In this document: in pieces, positions 7,327 to 15,975 of the stretch
Position numbering within the stretch: the stretch's first letter is position 1
Layout: each line of letters opens with the position of its first letter
Assembly (NCBI RefSeq): GCF_001561955.1
Contig: NZ_CP014223.1
Coordinates: forward strand, 2,108,001 to 2,172,000
DNA from: Anaerotignum propionicum DSM 1682
GTDB lineage: Bacteria; Bacillota; Clostridia; Lachnospirales; Anaerotignaceae
Reading direction: 5' to 3'
Length of the DNA stretch: 64,000 nt
Program-made: the position numbers and the translations under genes
Notes under the pieces: generated by a model
Databases searched by the model: none
The model's input: only the letters and a program-made list of their open reading frames with translations
What the model was told of the DNA's origin: nothing

Positions 7327-7355
7327 GTATAAATTACTACATTCAGGGGGAGATT
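7327..7355 (+). promoter_or_regulatory. Candidate forespore (sigma-F/G type) promoter of sigG
   Basis: GTATA (7327-7331), a 15-nt spacer and GGGGAGATT (7347-7355), close to the sigma-F/sigma-G pattern GYATA / GGnnAnnnT. It lies about 65 bp upstream of the sigG start. No sigma-A promoter of similar quality is seen here. Confidence 0.5.
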
Positions 7356-7421
7356 TTTATTATCTTCAACTGAAATGGTTCGCCATTTTTGTTGCCAAAT
7401 TGCTTGATAGGAGTTGGCATA

Positions 7422-8198
7422 ATGGGTTATTATGGAAAAGTAGAAATCAGTGGTATTAACACTTCAAATTTACCAACTTTAAGTGGTGCTGAGGCACGAG
7501 AGCTTTTTATTAAATTTAAAGAAGGCGATGAGTCTGCCAGAGAAAAATTAATTGAAGGAAATCTCAGATTGGTTTTAAGTATCATAAAAAGATTTGAAAA
7601 CAGAAACGAAAATATGGATGATTTATTTCAAGTTGGTGTGGTCGGATTAATTAAGGCGATCGACAATTTTGATATCAATATGCAAGTAATGCCCTCAACC
7701 TATTGTTGTCCAATGATTATTGGTGAAATCAGACGATACCTTCGGGATAATAATTCCATTCGGGTAAGTCGCTCTTTAAGGGATACTGCATATAAAGCAT
7801 TACAGGCAAAGGAACGCCTCATGGCTGAACGTGAAAAAGAGCCTACAATAGAAGAAATCGCAAGGGAAATGGGAATTTCAAGAGAAAGTGTTGTCACTGC
7901 CATGGATGCAATCCAGGATCCCGTTTCATTATACGAACCAGTTTATCATGACGGTGGCGACACCTTGTTTGTAATGGATCAAGTGAGTGATGAAAAAAAT
8001 GGAGATAAGCTATGGCTGGAAAACCTTTCGTTAAGTGAAGCAATGCATCATCTTTCTGACCGAGAAAAGAGAATTGTTTCCCTGCGCTTCTTTGAAGGAA
8101 AAACACAAACAGAGGTTAGTACGGAAATCGGAATCAGCCAAGCTCAAGTAAGCCGCTTGGAAAAAAGCGCATTAAAGCATATGCAAAAATATGTGTAA
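7422..8198 (+). CDS. sigG: RNA polymerase sporulation sigma factor sigma-G
   Basis: 258 residues from the ATG at 7422, preceded by GATAGGAG; the track start at 7389 adds residues with no family match. Seen: the sigma-G N-terminus (KVEISGINTSNLPTL), region 2 (NLRLVLSIIKRFENR, DDLFQVGVVGLIKAIDNFD), the IIGEIRRYLRDNN and IRVSRSLRD blocks, region 3 (EPTIEEIAREMGIS, IQDPVSLYEPVYHDGGDTLF) and region 4 (LSDREKRIVSLRFF, GISQAQVSRLEKSALKHM). Sigma-G drives late forespore genes. Oddity: a MPSTYCCPMII segment replaces the usual KFSTYAVPMII. It is not next to spoIIGA/sigE, unlike in many Clostridia. Confidence 0.93.
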   Translation: MGYYGKVEISGINTSNLPTLSGAEARELFIKFKEGDESAREKLIEGNLRLVLSIIKRFENRNENMDDLFQVGVVGLIKAIDNFDINMQVMPSTYCCPMIIGEIRRYLRDNNSIRVSRSLRDTAYKALQAKERLMAEREKEPTIEEIAREMGISRESVVTAMDAIQDPVSLYEPVYHDGGDTLFVMDQVSDEKNGDKLWLENLSLSEAMHHLSDREKRIVSLRFFEGKTQTEVSTEIGISQAQVSRLEKSALKHMQKYV

Positions 8199-8328
8199 TT
8201 CAATGGACAACCCTTTTAATATCATGTAAAATGTAGGTAAAAAGCGTAATGTCCTAAGGTATCATTTTTGAATGATTCCGTCTGCATTCGCTTTTACACA
8301 TAACATTGATTTTAGGAGGAAATTGCAG

Positions 8329-8871
8329 ATGAGAATTTATGCAGAAGATACAGCGGCACTGTTTATTGATTTTCAGGAAAAATTGGTACCTGTTATCAAC
8401 CAGAATGCAGAAATAGTAAAAAAAGCAGTGATGTTGGCACAGGGTTTGACTGAAATTGGAGTGCCCTTTGCGGTATCCCAGCAATACACCAAGGGATTAG
8501 GCGAAACTGTTCCCGAATTCAGTGGTGCCATAGAGTCTTTACAGTATATGGAAAAACATACCTTTAGCTGTTTTGAATGTGAAGAAATTGCAAATTGGGT
8601 AAAAGCTCAGCAAAAGAAAACCATTTTGATTTGTGGTGTGGAAGCACATATTTGTGTTTTGCAAACAGTGCTCGACCTTTTAGACGATGGCTATCGGGTT
8701 TTTGTTGTTGCGGATTGCGTTGGTTCCAGAAATCCATATGACAAAGAAATTGGGTTGGAAAGAATGAAGGCAGAAGGTGCCATTTTAACAACATGTGAGG
8801 CTGCCCTTTTTGAATTAACCGGCGGAGCTAAATCCCCCCACTTTAAAGTAATTTCCAAATTAGTAAAATAA
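8329..8871 (+). CDS. Isochorismatase-family cysteine hydrolase
   Basis: 180 residues from the ATG at 8329, after TAGGAGGAAATTGCAG; the track start at 8272 has no ribosome site. Seen: the catalytic aspartate in ALFIDFQEKL, and CGVEAHICVLQTVLDLLDDG with the nucleophilic cysteine, then VFVVADCVGSRN. This pattern is nearest to YcaC-like and related hydrolases that act on amide or C-O bonds of small molecules; nicotinamidase is possible but the metal-binding residues are not clear. It stands alone on the plus strand. A GC-rich dyad at about 8890-8922 follows. Family firm, substrate unknown. Confidence 0.82.
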   Translation: MRIYAEDTAALFIDFQEKLVPVINQNAEIVKKAVMLAQGLTEIGVPFAVSQQYTKGLGETVPEFSGAIESLQYMEKHTFSCFECEEIANWVKAQQKKTILICGVEAHICVLQTVLDLLDDGYRVFVVADCVGSRNPYDKEIGLERMKAEGAILTTCEAALFELTGGAKSPHFKVISKLVK

Positions 8872-9084
8872 AAGCTTTGGCAAAAATATAGCGGCCGGGC
8901 AATGGCCTGTGCCGCTCATTTTATTGGCTTCCCAAAGTACTTATGGTGGTATGCAACAAGATTCAGAGGATACTACACCCAAAAAAATTGGGAAACTTCC
9001 TATATTATATACCAAGAACAAGCAAGCTAAAAATACAACAAGTATTATCCAAAAACCATATTCAGATGATCTGAATTTTTTTCA

Positions 9085-9366
9085 TTGGCAAGACAAAAAT
9101 GCTTCAATTTAGGAGAAAAAATCAATATTGACACATTAACAGCTGAATTAAATGTGAGCAATTCCCCCATACGTGAAGCACTTACCATGCTGGAAAAGCA
9201 AGGCTTGGTGGAATATGTACCCAACGTAGGCTCACGCATTATTTCTTTTTCTCCTACCGCCTTTCGTGAAATTTGTTTTTCTTTATTTACCGTTGTTTAC
9301 GGTGCATATGAGTTGTGCTTGTCAAAAAATATAATAGATATTGCTATCGAAAAGCCCATTTGCTAG
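9085..9366 (+). pseudogene. Truncated GntR-family regulator remnant
   Basis: About 90 residues can be read, with a clear GntR winged-helix: GEKINIDTLTAELNVSNSPI, REALTMLEKQGLVEYVPNVG, SRIISFSP. A complete FadR-type GntR protein would be about 210-240 residues, but the frame stops soon after FREICFSLFTVVYGAYEL, inside what would be the ligand-binding domain. The only upstream start is a TTG without a ribosome site, and the first helix is missing. It lies in an otherwise empty 695-bp gap (8872-9566) between unrelated genes, so I read it as a decaying gene. A small functional DNA-binding fragment cannot be excluded. Confidence 0.65.
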
Positions 9367-9566
9367 ATAGGCTTTAAAAATCCTACAAGGGGGATGTTCC
9401 CATTGGATATCCTCTCGGAGTAAATCATCATTTCTTGGTTTCTTCTGTCTTCGGCAGGAGTGTCTTTTTGTGCAGAAGAAAAATTTTACATAGTTCTTTT
9501 TTTTTAATTTCAAATAAGGTAAGAGCTTTATAATTAATCACAAGCTCTATATATGGAGGTATAAAA

Positions 9567-10160
9567 ATGAAAGCAATGGAGCACCTGAAAACAATTACGC
9601 ACCACAGATATTTAGTTCGACAACACTGTTTTCGAGTGGGGCTTTATTGGCAGGGATTGACCCATGATCTTTCTAAATTCTCACCCACCGAGTTTTTGGT
9701 AGGCGCAAAATATTTTCAAGGAGATCGTAGTCCAAACAATGCCGAACGGGAGGATAAAGGGTATTCCAGCTCATGGTTGCATCATAAAGGAAGAAATAAA
9801 CACCACTTTGAATATTGGATTGATTACAGCAGAGGCCAAGATCGCTTGTTGGGTGGAATGAAAATGCCTGTCCGCTTTGTGGCAGAAATGTTTATGGATC
9901 GGATTGCTGCTTGCAAGACGTATCAGAAGGACAAATATACAGATGCAAGCCCTTGGAAATATCATTTGCAAAGCCGTCTTGTTCATGAGATTATGCACAT
10001 AGATTCTTTAAAGCTTTTGGAACACTTTTTGAAGATGCTTGCGGAATGTGGTGAAGACGTCACTTTTGCATACGTGAAAAAATACTTAAAGCTTGAAAGA
10101 AAACATGCACGGAAGCAATTTATTGAGAATCATATCAAAGGGAGGAAAAGGAAAAAGTGA
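9567..10160 (+). CDS. DUF5662-family protein
   Basis: 197 residues after a GGAGG ribosome site. Seen: many conserved histidines and aspartates: THHRYLVRQHCF, LTHDLSKFSPTEF, SSSWLHHKGRNKHHFEYWID, and VHEIMHIDSLKLLEHFLKM, with a Lys/Arg-rich C-terminus. This matches the DUF5662 family, which is often mislabelled catalase; I see no haem or catalase signature. The His/Asp pattern suggests a metal-dependent helical enzyme, but that is inference. The stop overlaps the GTG start of mnmA by 4 nt, so the two are translationally coupled, which may point to a link with tRNA modification or only to an operon. Confidence 0.78.
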   Translation: MKAMEHLKTITHHRYLVRQHCFRVGLYWQGLTHDLSKFSPTEFLVGAKYFQGDRSPNNAEREDKGYSSSWLHHKGRNKHHFEYWIDYSRGQDRLLGGMKMPVRFVAEMFMDRIAACKTYQKDKYTDASPWKYHLQSRLVHEIMHIDSLKLLEHFLKMLAECGEDVTFAYVKKYLKLERKHARKQFIENHIKGRKRKK

Positions 10161-11215
10161 ACAATAAAAAAGTAATTGTAGGACTTTCCGGCGGCGTAGA
10201 CAGTACCGTTTGCGCTTACTTACTAAATCAACAGGGCTATGATGTCATTGGCGTCACCATGGACCTATGGCCAGGTGAAAACGGTGCTCAGGCAATTCAA
10301 GATGCAAAGATGGTTGCAGAAAAAATAGGAATCCCTCACTTTGTTTTAGAATTCAGAAAGGAATTTAAAGAAAATGTGGTTGACGATTTTATTCGTCGGT
10401 ATTTCCAGGGGCTTACGCCAAATCCCTGTGTGGTATGCAACCGATATATTAAAGGCGAGGCTCTCTTGCAAAAAGCCCGCCAGCTTGGTGCCCACTATAT
10501 TGCCACAGGACACTATGCAAAGGTTGAGAAACATCCCAAAACAGGACGCTATGCCATTCGCAATTCAGAAACAGCGGAAAAAGACCAAACCTATGCCTTA
10601 TACCGCCTAACACAGGAACAATTGGAGGCAATGCTTTTACCAATTGGAGAATACACAAAAGACGAGGTAAGAAATATCGCTCAGCAGATTGATGGCTTTA
10701 TTGCAAAAAAAGGGGACAGTCAGGATATTTGTTTTATTCCCGATGGAGATTATGCGTCCTTTATTATCAATGAGAGTGGTAATAGTGGAAAATCCGGAAG
10801 CTTCGTTGATTTGAAAGGAAATGTTTTAGGGAAACATAAGGGGATTATTCATTACACCGTGGGTCAGAGAAAAGGCTTAGGTCTTGCCTTTGGAAAGCCC
10901 ATGTATGTTTACGCTGTTAATCCAAAGCTAAACCAAGTTGTCTTATGTGAGAATGAATCGTTATTTCAAAAGACTTTTCGTGTTGGGGATTTAGCCCATA
11001 TGGCACTGGAAAAATTTGAGGATGGAATGCGTTTGCAAGGTAAAATTCGTTATGGGAATAAAATGGCCTGGTGTACCGTGAGAATGGTAGATACAGATAT
11101 TATGGAGTGCACTTTTGATGAGCCTCAACGAGCAATTACCCCCGGGCAGTCTCTTGTCTTGTATGATGGAGAATATGTAGCCGGCGGTGGAATCATCCTC
11201 CCCTTCTCAATATGA
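10157..11215 (+). CDS. mnmA: tRNA-specific 2-thiouridylase MnmA
   Basis: 352 residues, normal length. The enzyme puts sulfur on U34 of tRNA Lys, Glu and Gln. Seen: the PP-loop GLSGGVDSTV near residue 10, the first catalytic cysteine in NPCVVCN, ATGHYAK, and the second cysteine in GDSQDICFIPDGDY, followed by a beta-barrel C-terminal domain. It starts with GTG inside the stop of the DUF5662 gene, and AGGGAGGAAAAGG just before acts as ribosome site. The sulfur would come from a cysteine desulfurase; nifS at 48216 in this window is one possible donor. A tRNA-Lys(TTT), a substrate type, is at 27696. Confidence 0.95.
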   Translation: MNNKKVIVGLSGGVDSTVCAYLLNQQGYDVIGVTMDLWPGENGAQAIQDAKMVAEKIGIPHFVLEFRKEFKENVVDDFIRRYFQGLTPNPCVVCNRYIKGEALLQKARQLGAHYIATGHYAKVEKHPKTGRYAIRNSETAEKDQTYALYRLTQEQLEAMLLPIGEYTKDEVRNIAQQIDGFIAKKGDSQDICFIPDGDYASFIINESGNSGKSGSFVDLKGNVLGKHKGIIHYTVGQRKGLGLAFGKPMYVYAVNPKLNQVVLCENESLFQKTFRVGDLAHMALEKFEDGMRLQGKIRYGNKMAWCTVRMVDTDIMECTFDEPQRAITPGQSLVLYDGEYVAGGGIILPFSI

Positions 11216-11294
11216 ACATATCAGCAAAAGTTTACAGGATTTTTACTTAAAATTCATATAGTTGCACAAAATGTTAAAAGCAGATAAAAGTTGA

Positions 11295-11329
11295 TTGCGA
11301 CAGTTGTCACGTTATGTTATGATAACTGT
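11295..11329 (+). promoter_or_regulatory. Promoter of the Na/Pi cotransporter gene with flanking dyad
   Basis: TTGCGA (11295-11300), a 17-nt spacer and TATGAT (11318-11323). The inverted repeat ACAGTT (11300-11305) / AACTGT (11324-11329) brackets the spacer and -10 box, so an activator or repressor site is plausible. Confidence 0.55.
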
Positions 11330-11376
11330 GGCTATTTTGCAGGTGTTACTACTAGATACTTTTATTGGAGGAAGAA

Positions 11377-13062
11377 ATGGATTACGTAAATATAATCATC
11401 CCATTTATTGGTGGGCTCGCCATGTTTATCTTCGGTATGAACTATATGGCCCAGGGTTTACAAAATGCAGCAGGCACAAAAATGAAGTCTATTCTCGAAG
11501 CTTTAACGCAAAATAAAGTTATGGGTATTGGATTGGGTGCCCTCGTTACGGCAATCGTCCAAAGTTCATCGGCAACAACTGTTATGGTTGTAGGCTTTGT
11601 AAACGCAGGCCTGATGAACCTAACACAAGCCATGAGTGTTATTATGGGTGCCAATATTGGTACTACAGTAACAGGCTGGCTGGTTTCCAGTTCCGAATGG
11701 GCAAAAATGTTCAGCCCCACCACGATGGCTCCTTTGGCGGTAATGGTTGGTGTTATTCTGCAAATCGGCGGAAAGAAAATGAAGCATAGAGAAATTGCTT
11801 CTATTATTATTGGTTTTGGTATTTTATTTATCGGTATGCATACAATGTCCGATAGTGTATCTCCTCTACGAGAATCTCAAGTCTTTAGAGATGCCTTTGT
11901 AACATTAGGTCAGAATCCATTGCTGGGTATTTTAGTTGGTGCTGGTGTTACAGCAATTATTCAAAGCTCCTCTGCATCTCAGGGTATTTTACTCTCTCTT
12001 GCGGCAACAGGCTTAGTGCCCATTAATGCTGCGGTGTTTATTATCATGGGCCAGAATATCGGCACTTGCGTTACAGCTTTAATCAGTGGTATTGGTGCAG
12101 GTAAAAATGCAAAATGCGTAGGATATATGCATTTGATGTTTAATATTATTGGTACATTTATATTCAGTATCTTTGCGATGATTTACTTCTCTTCTGCAAG
12201 TCCAGAGGTTGGGTTAGGAATCATATCCCAAACAAAAATCAGTGCAATCCACACCGCTTTCAATATTGGTACAACATTATTAATCTTCCCTATTTCCGGT
12301 TGGATCATCCGTATTGCTATGAAGCTCAATGGTGTAACGGAATCTACAACAGGGGACGAAGGTCAGCTCCTTCATTTGGACAAACGTATGTTGCAAACAC
12401 CAAGTCTTGCAGTAGAAGGCGCAAAAAAAGAAACTATCCGTTTGGGACGCATTGCAAGAGAAAATCTCCAATGCGCATTGGATGCATTGCAAGATGCCAC
12501 GCCAGAAAGATTTGAAGAGGTAAAGCAAAGAGAATCTGTGGTTGACAGAGTGTGTGATGGTATTTCTGAATATCTCATTAAGCTTTGCACATTACAAATT
12601 AGTGATCGCGAAAATCAAATCGTAACCTCTCTTTTAAATACCATCAGTGATATGGAACGTGTGGGTGACCATGCAGAAAATATTGCTGAGCTGGCAGAGG
12701 AAATGAAGCATGAAGATTTGAGCTTTACCCATAATGCCATGGAAGATTTGCAAGAAATGATTCATGCTGCCCTTTCCAGCTATGATAACGCATTAAAAGC
12801 CTTGGAAAACGATGACATCGCATCGGCGGCAAAAACTGCTGTTTATGAAGAACAGGTTGACGAATTAGAAAAGAGATTGCGTGCAGGCCATATCGAAAGA
12901 CTTTCCAATGCAGCATGTAATGTAAATGCAGGTATCCATTACCTTGAAGTACTTGCAAATCTGGAACGTATTTCTGACCATGCCATGAATATTTCGCAGG
13001 TTGTTTTAAACGAGCATAGATATAACAGAAAAATGAACGAAGAAGGCGCAATGCCAATTTAA
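11377..13062 (+). CDS. Na/Pi cotransporter family protein with PhoU-like C-terminal domain
   Basis: 561 residues from the ATG at 11377, directly after GGAGGAAGAA; the track start at 11365 is an upstream TTG. Seen: two homologous membrane repeats with the signature QSSSATTVMVVGFVNAGLM (about residue 65) and QSSSASQGILLSLAATGLV (about residue 200), typical of the NptA/PNaS family, then about 200 cytoplasmic residues forming PhoU-type helical repeats (SDMERVGDHAENIAELAEEM and LERISDHAMNISQVVL). Predicted to import phosphate with sodium; the PhoU-like part may gate it. Single gene with its own promoter and terminator. No pst or pho genes are adjacent. Confidence 0.88.
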   Translation: MDYVNIIIPFIGGLAMFIFGMNYMAQGLQNAAGTKMKSILEALTQNKVMGIGLGALVTAIVQSSSATTVMVVGFVNAGLMNLTQAMSVIMGANIGTTVTGWLVSSSEWAKMFSPTTMAPLAVMVGVILQIGGKKMKHREIASIIIGFGILFIGMHTMSDSVSPLRESQVFRDAFVTLGQNPLLGILVGAGVTAIIQSSSASQGILLSLAATGLVPINAAVFIIMGQNIGTCVTALISGIGAGKNAKCVGYMHLMFNIIGTFIFSIFAMIYFSSASPEVGLGIISQTKISAIHTAFNIGTTLLIFPISGWIIRIAMKLNGVTESTTGDEGQLLHLDKRMLQTPSLAVEGAKKETIRLGRIARENLQCALDALQDATPERFEEVKQRESVVDRVCDGISEYLIKLCTLQISDRENQIVTSLLNTISDMERVGDHAENIAELAEEMKHEDLSFTHNAMEDLQEMIHAALSSYDNALKALENDDIASAAKTAVYEEQVDELEKRLRAGHIERLSNAACNVNAGIHYLEVLANLERISDHAMNISQVVLNEHRYNRKMNEEGAMPI

Positions 13063-13068
13063 TCAATA

Positions 13069-13097
13069 AAAAAGAAGCCATTTTGGCTTCTTTTTTT
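13069..13097 (+). terminator. Intrinsic terminator after the Na/Pi cotransporter
   Basis: AAGAAGCCA (13072-13080) pairs with TGGCTTCTT (13084-13092), followed by a T run. Confidence 0.85.
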
Positions 13098-13283
13098 ATT
13101 GAGCGGAAAAAGCATGTTTTGTAGTTCATTGCACATAAATGAATTTTCATATATTAAGAGTACACTTTAATATTGAATTTTACATAAAGCCAACGCAAAT
13201 TAATCCTACAATCCACATTGTAACTACATAGGGTTTATATGTATGTCAATTTACACCAACAACAACTGTCCCTAGCATCAAAA

Positions 13284-14591
13284 TCAAAGAAACTCTTCAT
13301 AAATTGCACAAATTGCCTCTTCCATCTGATTCTCCGGGACACCTACCCATGTGCTCAGCTCACCACTGCCTTGATTAATCATAACAACATCAATATTCTG
13401 CCGCTGTAAGGCCTTATAAATTCGATTGACTGCCAAGCGATTATGAATAATCCCATATCCCACCAGAACAATACCTGCGATATCCGGCTGAATTGTCATA
13501 GAAAACGGCACATTGCTTTTTCTAATTTCACTCTCAAAAGCATCTTGCTTCTCAAGAAACTGTCTGGTTTCTACAAGCAAACAAACGCAATGGGCTCCTG
13601 ACGGGAGATATTGAAATTTGATTCCGTACTTTTTCGCAACGTATAAAACCTCTTGAACAAATGACCATGTATGATCTGTCTGTTCCTTTTCCAGCACCAG
13701 AATACTGAAACCTTTCTTACCTGAAACACCAGCAAAAATAGCAAAATCCTCTCGTTGCAAAGCGTTACACGTAATCATGGTTCCTGGGTGCTGGGGCAAA
13801 TTGGTATTGCGAATATTCGTGGGAATCCCTGCACTGCTTACAGGAAACACACAGTCCTCATGAAGCACTGTGGCTCCTGCACAGCAAAGCTCGTGCATTT
13901 CATGATAAGTAATGTGGCTAATTGGACGAGGATCGGTAACGATACGAGGATCAGCCATGAGAAAGCCAGAAACATCAGTCCAATTTTCATATAGTTCTGC
14001 TTGGGCAGCACGGGCAACAATGGCTCCCGTGATATCACTTCCCCCACGAGAAAAGGCACGTATGCTTCCGTCAGGGTTGCTTCCGTAAAAGCCGGGTATC
14101 ACTGCCTTATCCAGCAACTCTAATCTCTGCTTCAATATATCGTTGGTCTTTTCCGCATCAAACTCACCCAGCTCGTCAAAGAAAATAACCTCTGCCGCAT
14201 CTAAAAATTCATATCCTAAATAATTTGATAACAGCAATCCATTTAAGAACTCCCCTCGGCTGGCACAGTAATCCGCCGAAGCTCCCGCTTCCATTTGCTT
14301 GTGAATTTCCTGAAAATATGGCTTAAGCTCCAAAGATAAATGAAGCTGTGAGGCAATGTCATAATATCTCTGTTGAATCTCTTCAAAGGTTTTTTGGAAG
14401 GACTCTCCTGCCATCTGCTGATTATAACAACGATAAAGAAGGTCGGTTACCTTTTCATCTTTATCGAATCTACGACCAGGCGCACTGGGAATGATAAGCA
14501 TTCGGCGGCTGTCTGCGAAAACAATGTCTTTAACTTTTTGAAACTGTGCTGCATCTGCAAGTGAACTGCCGCCGAATTTTGCTACAATCAT
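13284..14591 (-). CDS. lysC: Aspartokinase
   Basis: 435 residues from the ATG at 14591, which follows GGGGGAAGAATAGG; the longer track frame to 14702 is leader. Phosphorylates aspartate, first step toward aspartate semialdehyde. Seen: the IVAKFGGSSLADAAQFQKV nucleotide-binding start, a kinase core with FSRGGSDITGAIVA and SGFLMADPRIV, and two C-terminal ACT-type regions (KGFSILVLE; IAGIVLVGYGIIHN). It is downstream of, and on the same strand as, the carboxynorspermidine dehydrogenase/decarboxylase genes, whose route consumes aspartate semialdehyde, separated by 253 nt. Its own start is close to a GC-rich hairpin. Which amino acid inhibits it cannot be read from sequence. Confidence 0.9.
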   Translation of the reverse strand: MIVAKFGGSSLADAAQFQKVKDIVFADSRRMLIIPSAPGRRFDKDEKVTDLLYRCYNQQMAGESFQKTFEEIQQRYYDIASQLHLSLELKPYFQEIHKQMEAGASADYCASRGEFLNGLLLSNYLGYEFLDAAEVIFFDELGEFDAEKTNDILKQRLELLDKAVIPGFYGSNPDGSIRAFSRGGSDITGAIVARAAQAELYENWTDVSGFLMADPRIVTDPRPISHITYHEMHELCCAGATVLHEDCVFPVSSAGIPTNIRNTNLPQHPGTMITCNALQREDFAIFAGVSGKKGFSILVLEKEQTDHTWSFVQEVLYVAKKYGIKFQYLPSGAHCVCLLVETRQFLEKQDAFESEIRKSNVPFSMTIQPDIAGIVLVGYGIIHNRLAVNRIYKALQRQNIDVVMINQGSGELSTWVGVPENQMEEAICAIYEEFL

Positions 14592-14615
14592 CCTATTCTT
14601 CCCCCTAACCACTGG

Positions 14616-14644
14616 GCAGAGGGGTGAATATATTTTCCCTCTGC
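14616..14644 (-). promoter_or_regulatory. Hairpin in the aspartokinase leader
   Basis: GCAGAGGG (14644-14637 on the minus strand) pairs with CCCTCTGC (14623-14616), about 25 nt before the lysC start and partly next to its ribosome site. It is not followed by a T run. I do not recognise the lysine riboswitch core here. It may modulate translation or be incidental. Confidence 0.4.
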
Positions 14645-14844
14645 TTATTACAAAAGCCTTCCAACAAAATTTATAACCATAGATATTACCTTTTTTTATC
14701 ATCTACCCATAACAATAACGGTTATGGAGGTTAACTTAAAATTTCATTCATAAAATTATTTATTATTTTACTTAATACCATAGTTTTTTACAACATTTTT
14801 CTACACTTATGGTTCAAATTTTAGTTTAAGTCACTCTTCTATTT

Positions 14845-15975
14845 CTAAGAAAGTCTGCCTTTAAAATCTTCATATCCAAATTTTCGTATGATGTTTAATT
14901 CTCCACTTTCGTGTAAAACTGCAATGGATGGGAGGCACATTCCATTAAAAGTGTTATTCTTCACCATAGAGTATATTGCCATATCCATAAAAACCAGCTT
15001 GTCCCCTATGGAAAGAGGTTGTGCAAAGGAAAAGTCCCCAATGACATCCCCCGCCAAACAGGTTGCCCCTGCCAATCGATAGGTATAGGCCTTCTCATTA
15101 GGCTCTCCTCCCTGCCACAAAGGCGGGCGATAGGGCATTTCAATCACATCAGGCATATGGCATGCTGCAGATGCGTCCAGAAGAGCAATATCAATACCAT
15201 TGTGAACAATATCCAACACAGAGGTCACCAGATACCCTGCATTCAAGGCGATTGCCTCCCCCGGTTCCAAATATACTTCCACATGATATTTTTCTTTAAA
15301 CCGTAATATACAGTCTATCAAGGCTTCCCTATCATAATCCTCACGGGTGATATGATGACCACCGCCAAAGTTCACCCATTTCATTTGGGGAAGAAATTCG
15401 CCAAACTTTTCTTCCACTGCCGCCACGGTTTCAATTAAAGCATCACTGTTTTGTTCACACAGCGTATGAAAATGCAGACCATCAATTCCCTCTAGCAACA
15501 CAGGCCTGAAATTCTCTATGGTCACGCCTAAACGAGAGCCTTCAGCGCATGGGTCATATATACCATGCTCTTGGGTGGAATGCTGAGGATTAATTCGAAT
15601 GCCACAGCTTCTTCCCGCATCAAGCGCTTTTTTCCCATATTTCTGCCACTGGGCAAATGAATTAAAGGAAATATGGTCGCAAATCTTCACAATCTCATCA
15701 AATTCTTTTTCCATATATGCCGCCGAAAAAACATGGGTCTCCTTGCCCATCTCTTCATTGCCAAGCTTTGCCTCAAATAGACCACTGGCGGTTGTTCCGT
15801 CCAGATAGCGCCCAATAAGAGGATACACAGAAAACATGGAAAACGCCTTTTGTGCCAGCAGAATCTTACAGCCGGCACGATTGGCAACGTCTCTTAAAAT
15901 AACCAGATTTTCAGTTAAACGCTTCTCATCAACCACATAACATGGTGTTTCTATTGAATATAAGCGCTTATCCAT
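14845..15975 (-). CDS. nspC: Carboxynorspermidine/carboxyspermidine decarboxylase
   Basis: 376 residues, normal for the family. PLP-dependent alanine-racemase-fold decarboxylase that turns carboxyspermidine (or carboxynorspermidine) into the triamine. Seen: TPCYVVDEKRL start, PLP lysine in ILLAQKAFSMFS (K43), the H-x-H in DGLHFHTLCEQN, GGGHHITR, EPGEAIALNAG, and the second-subunit catalytic cysteine region DASAACHMPDV. The ATG overlaps the stop of the dehydrogenase gene by one base (TAATG), so they are tightly coupled. Last gene of the polyamine unit. In gut Firmicutes this enzyme normally makes spermidine, so carboxyspermidine is the likely substrate. Confidence 0.93.
   Translation of the reverse strand: MDKRLYSIETPCYVVDEKRLTENLVILRDVANRAGCKILLAQKAFSMFSVYPLIGRYLDGTTASGLFEAKLGNEEMGKETHVFSAAYMEKEFDEIVKICDHISFNSFAQWQKYGKKALDAGRSCGIRINPQHSTQEHGIYDPCAEGSRLGVTIENFRPVLLEGIDGLHFHTLCEQNSDALIETVAAVEEKFGEFLPQMKWVNFGGGHHITREDYDREALIDCILRFKEKYHVEVYLEPGEAIALNAGYLVTSVLDIVHNGIDIALLDASAACHMPDVIEMPYRPPLWQGGEPNEKAYTYRLAGATCLAGDVIGDFSFAQPLSIGDKLVFMDMAIYSMVKNNTFNGMCLPSIAVLHESGELNIIRKFGYEDFKGRLS

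Noticed and set aside
8909-9112. 67-residue plus-strand reading frame before the GntR remnant
   Set aside because: No ribosome site, polar low-complexity translation; it overlaps the remnant in another frame and looks like decayed DNA.
9567-10160. Catalase
   Set aside because: Databases often attach this name to DUF5662 proteins, but there is no haem-binding or catalase signature in the sequence.
14592-14844. Lysine riboswitch ahead of the aspartokinase
   Set aside because: The stretch is long enough but I find none of the conserved core blocks; only a simple hairpin and AT-rich sequence.
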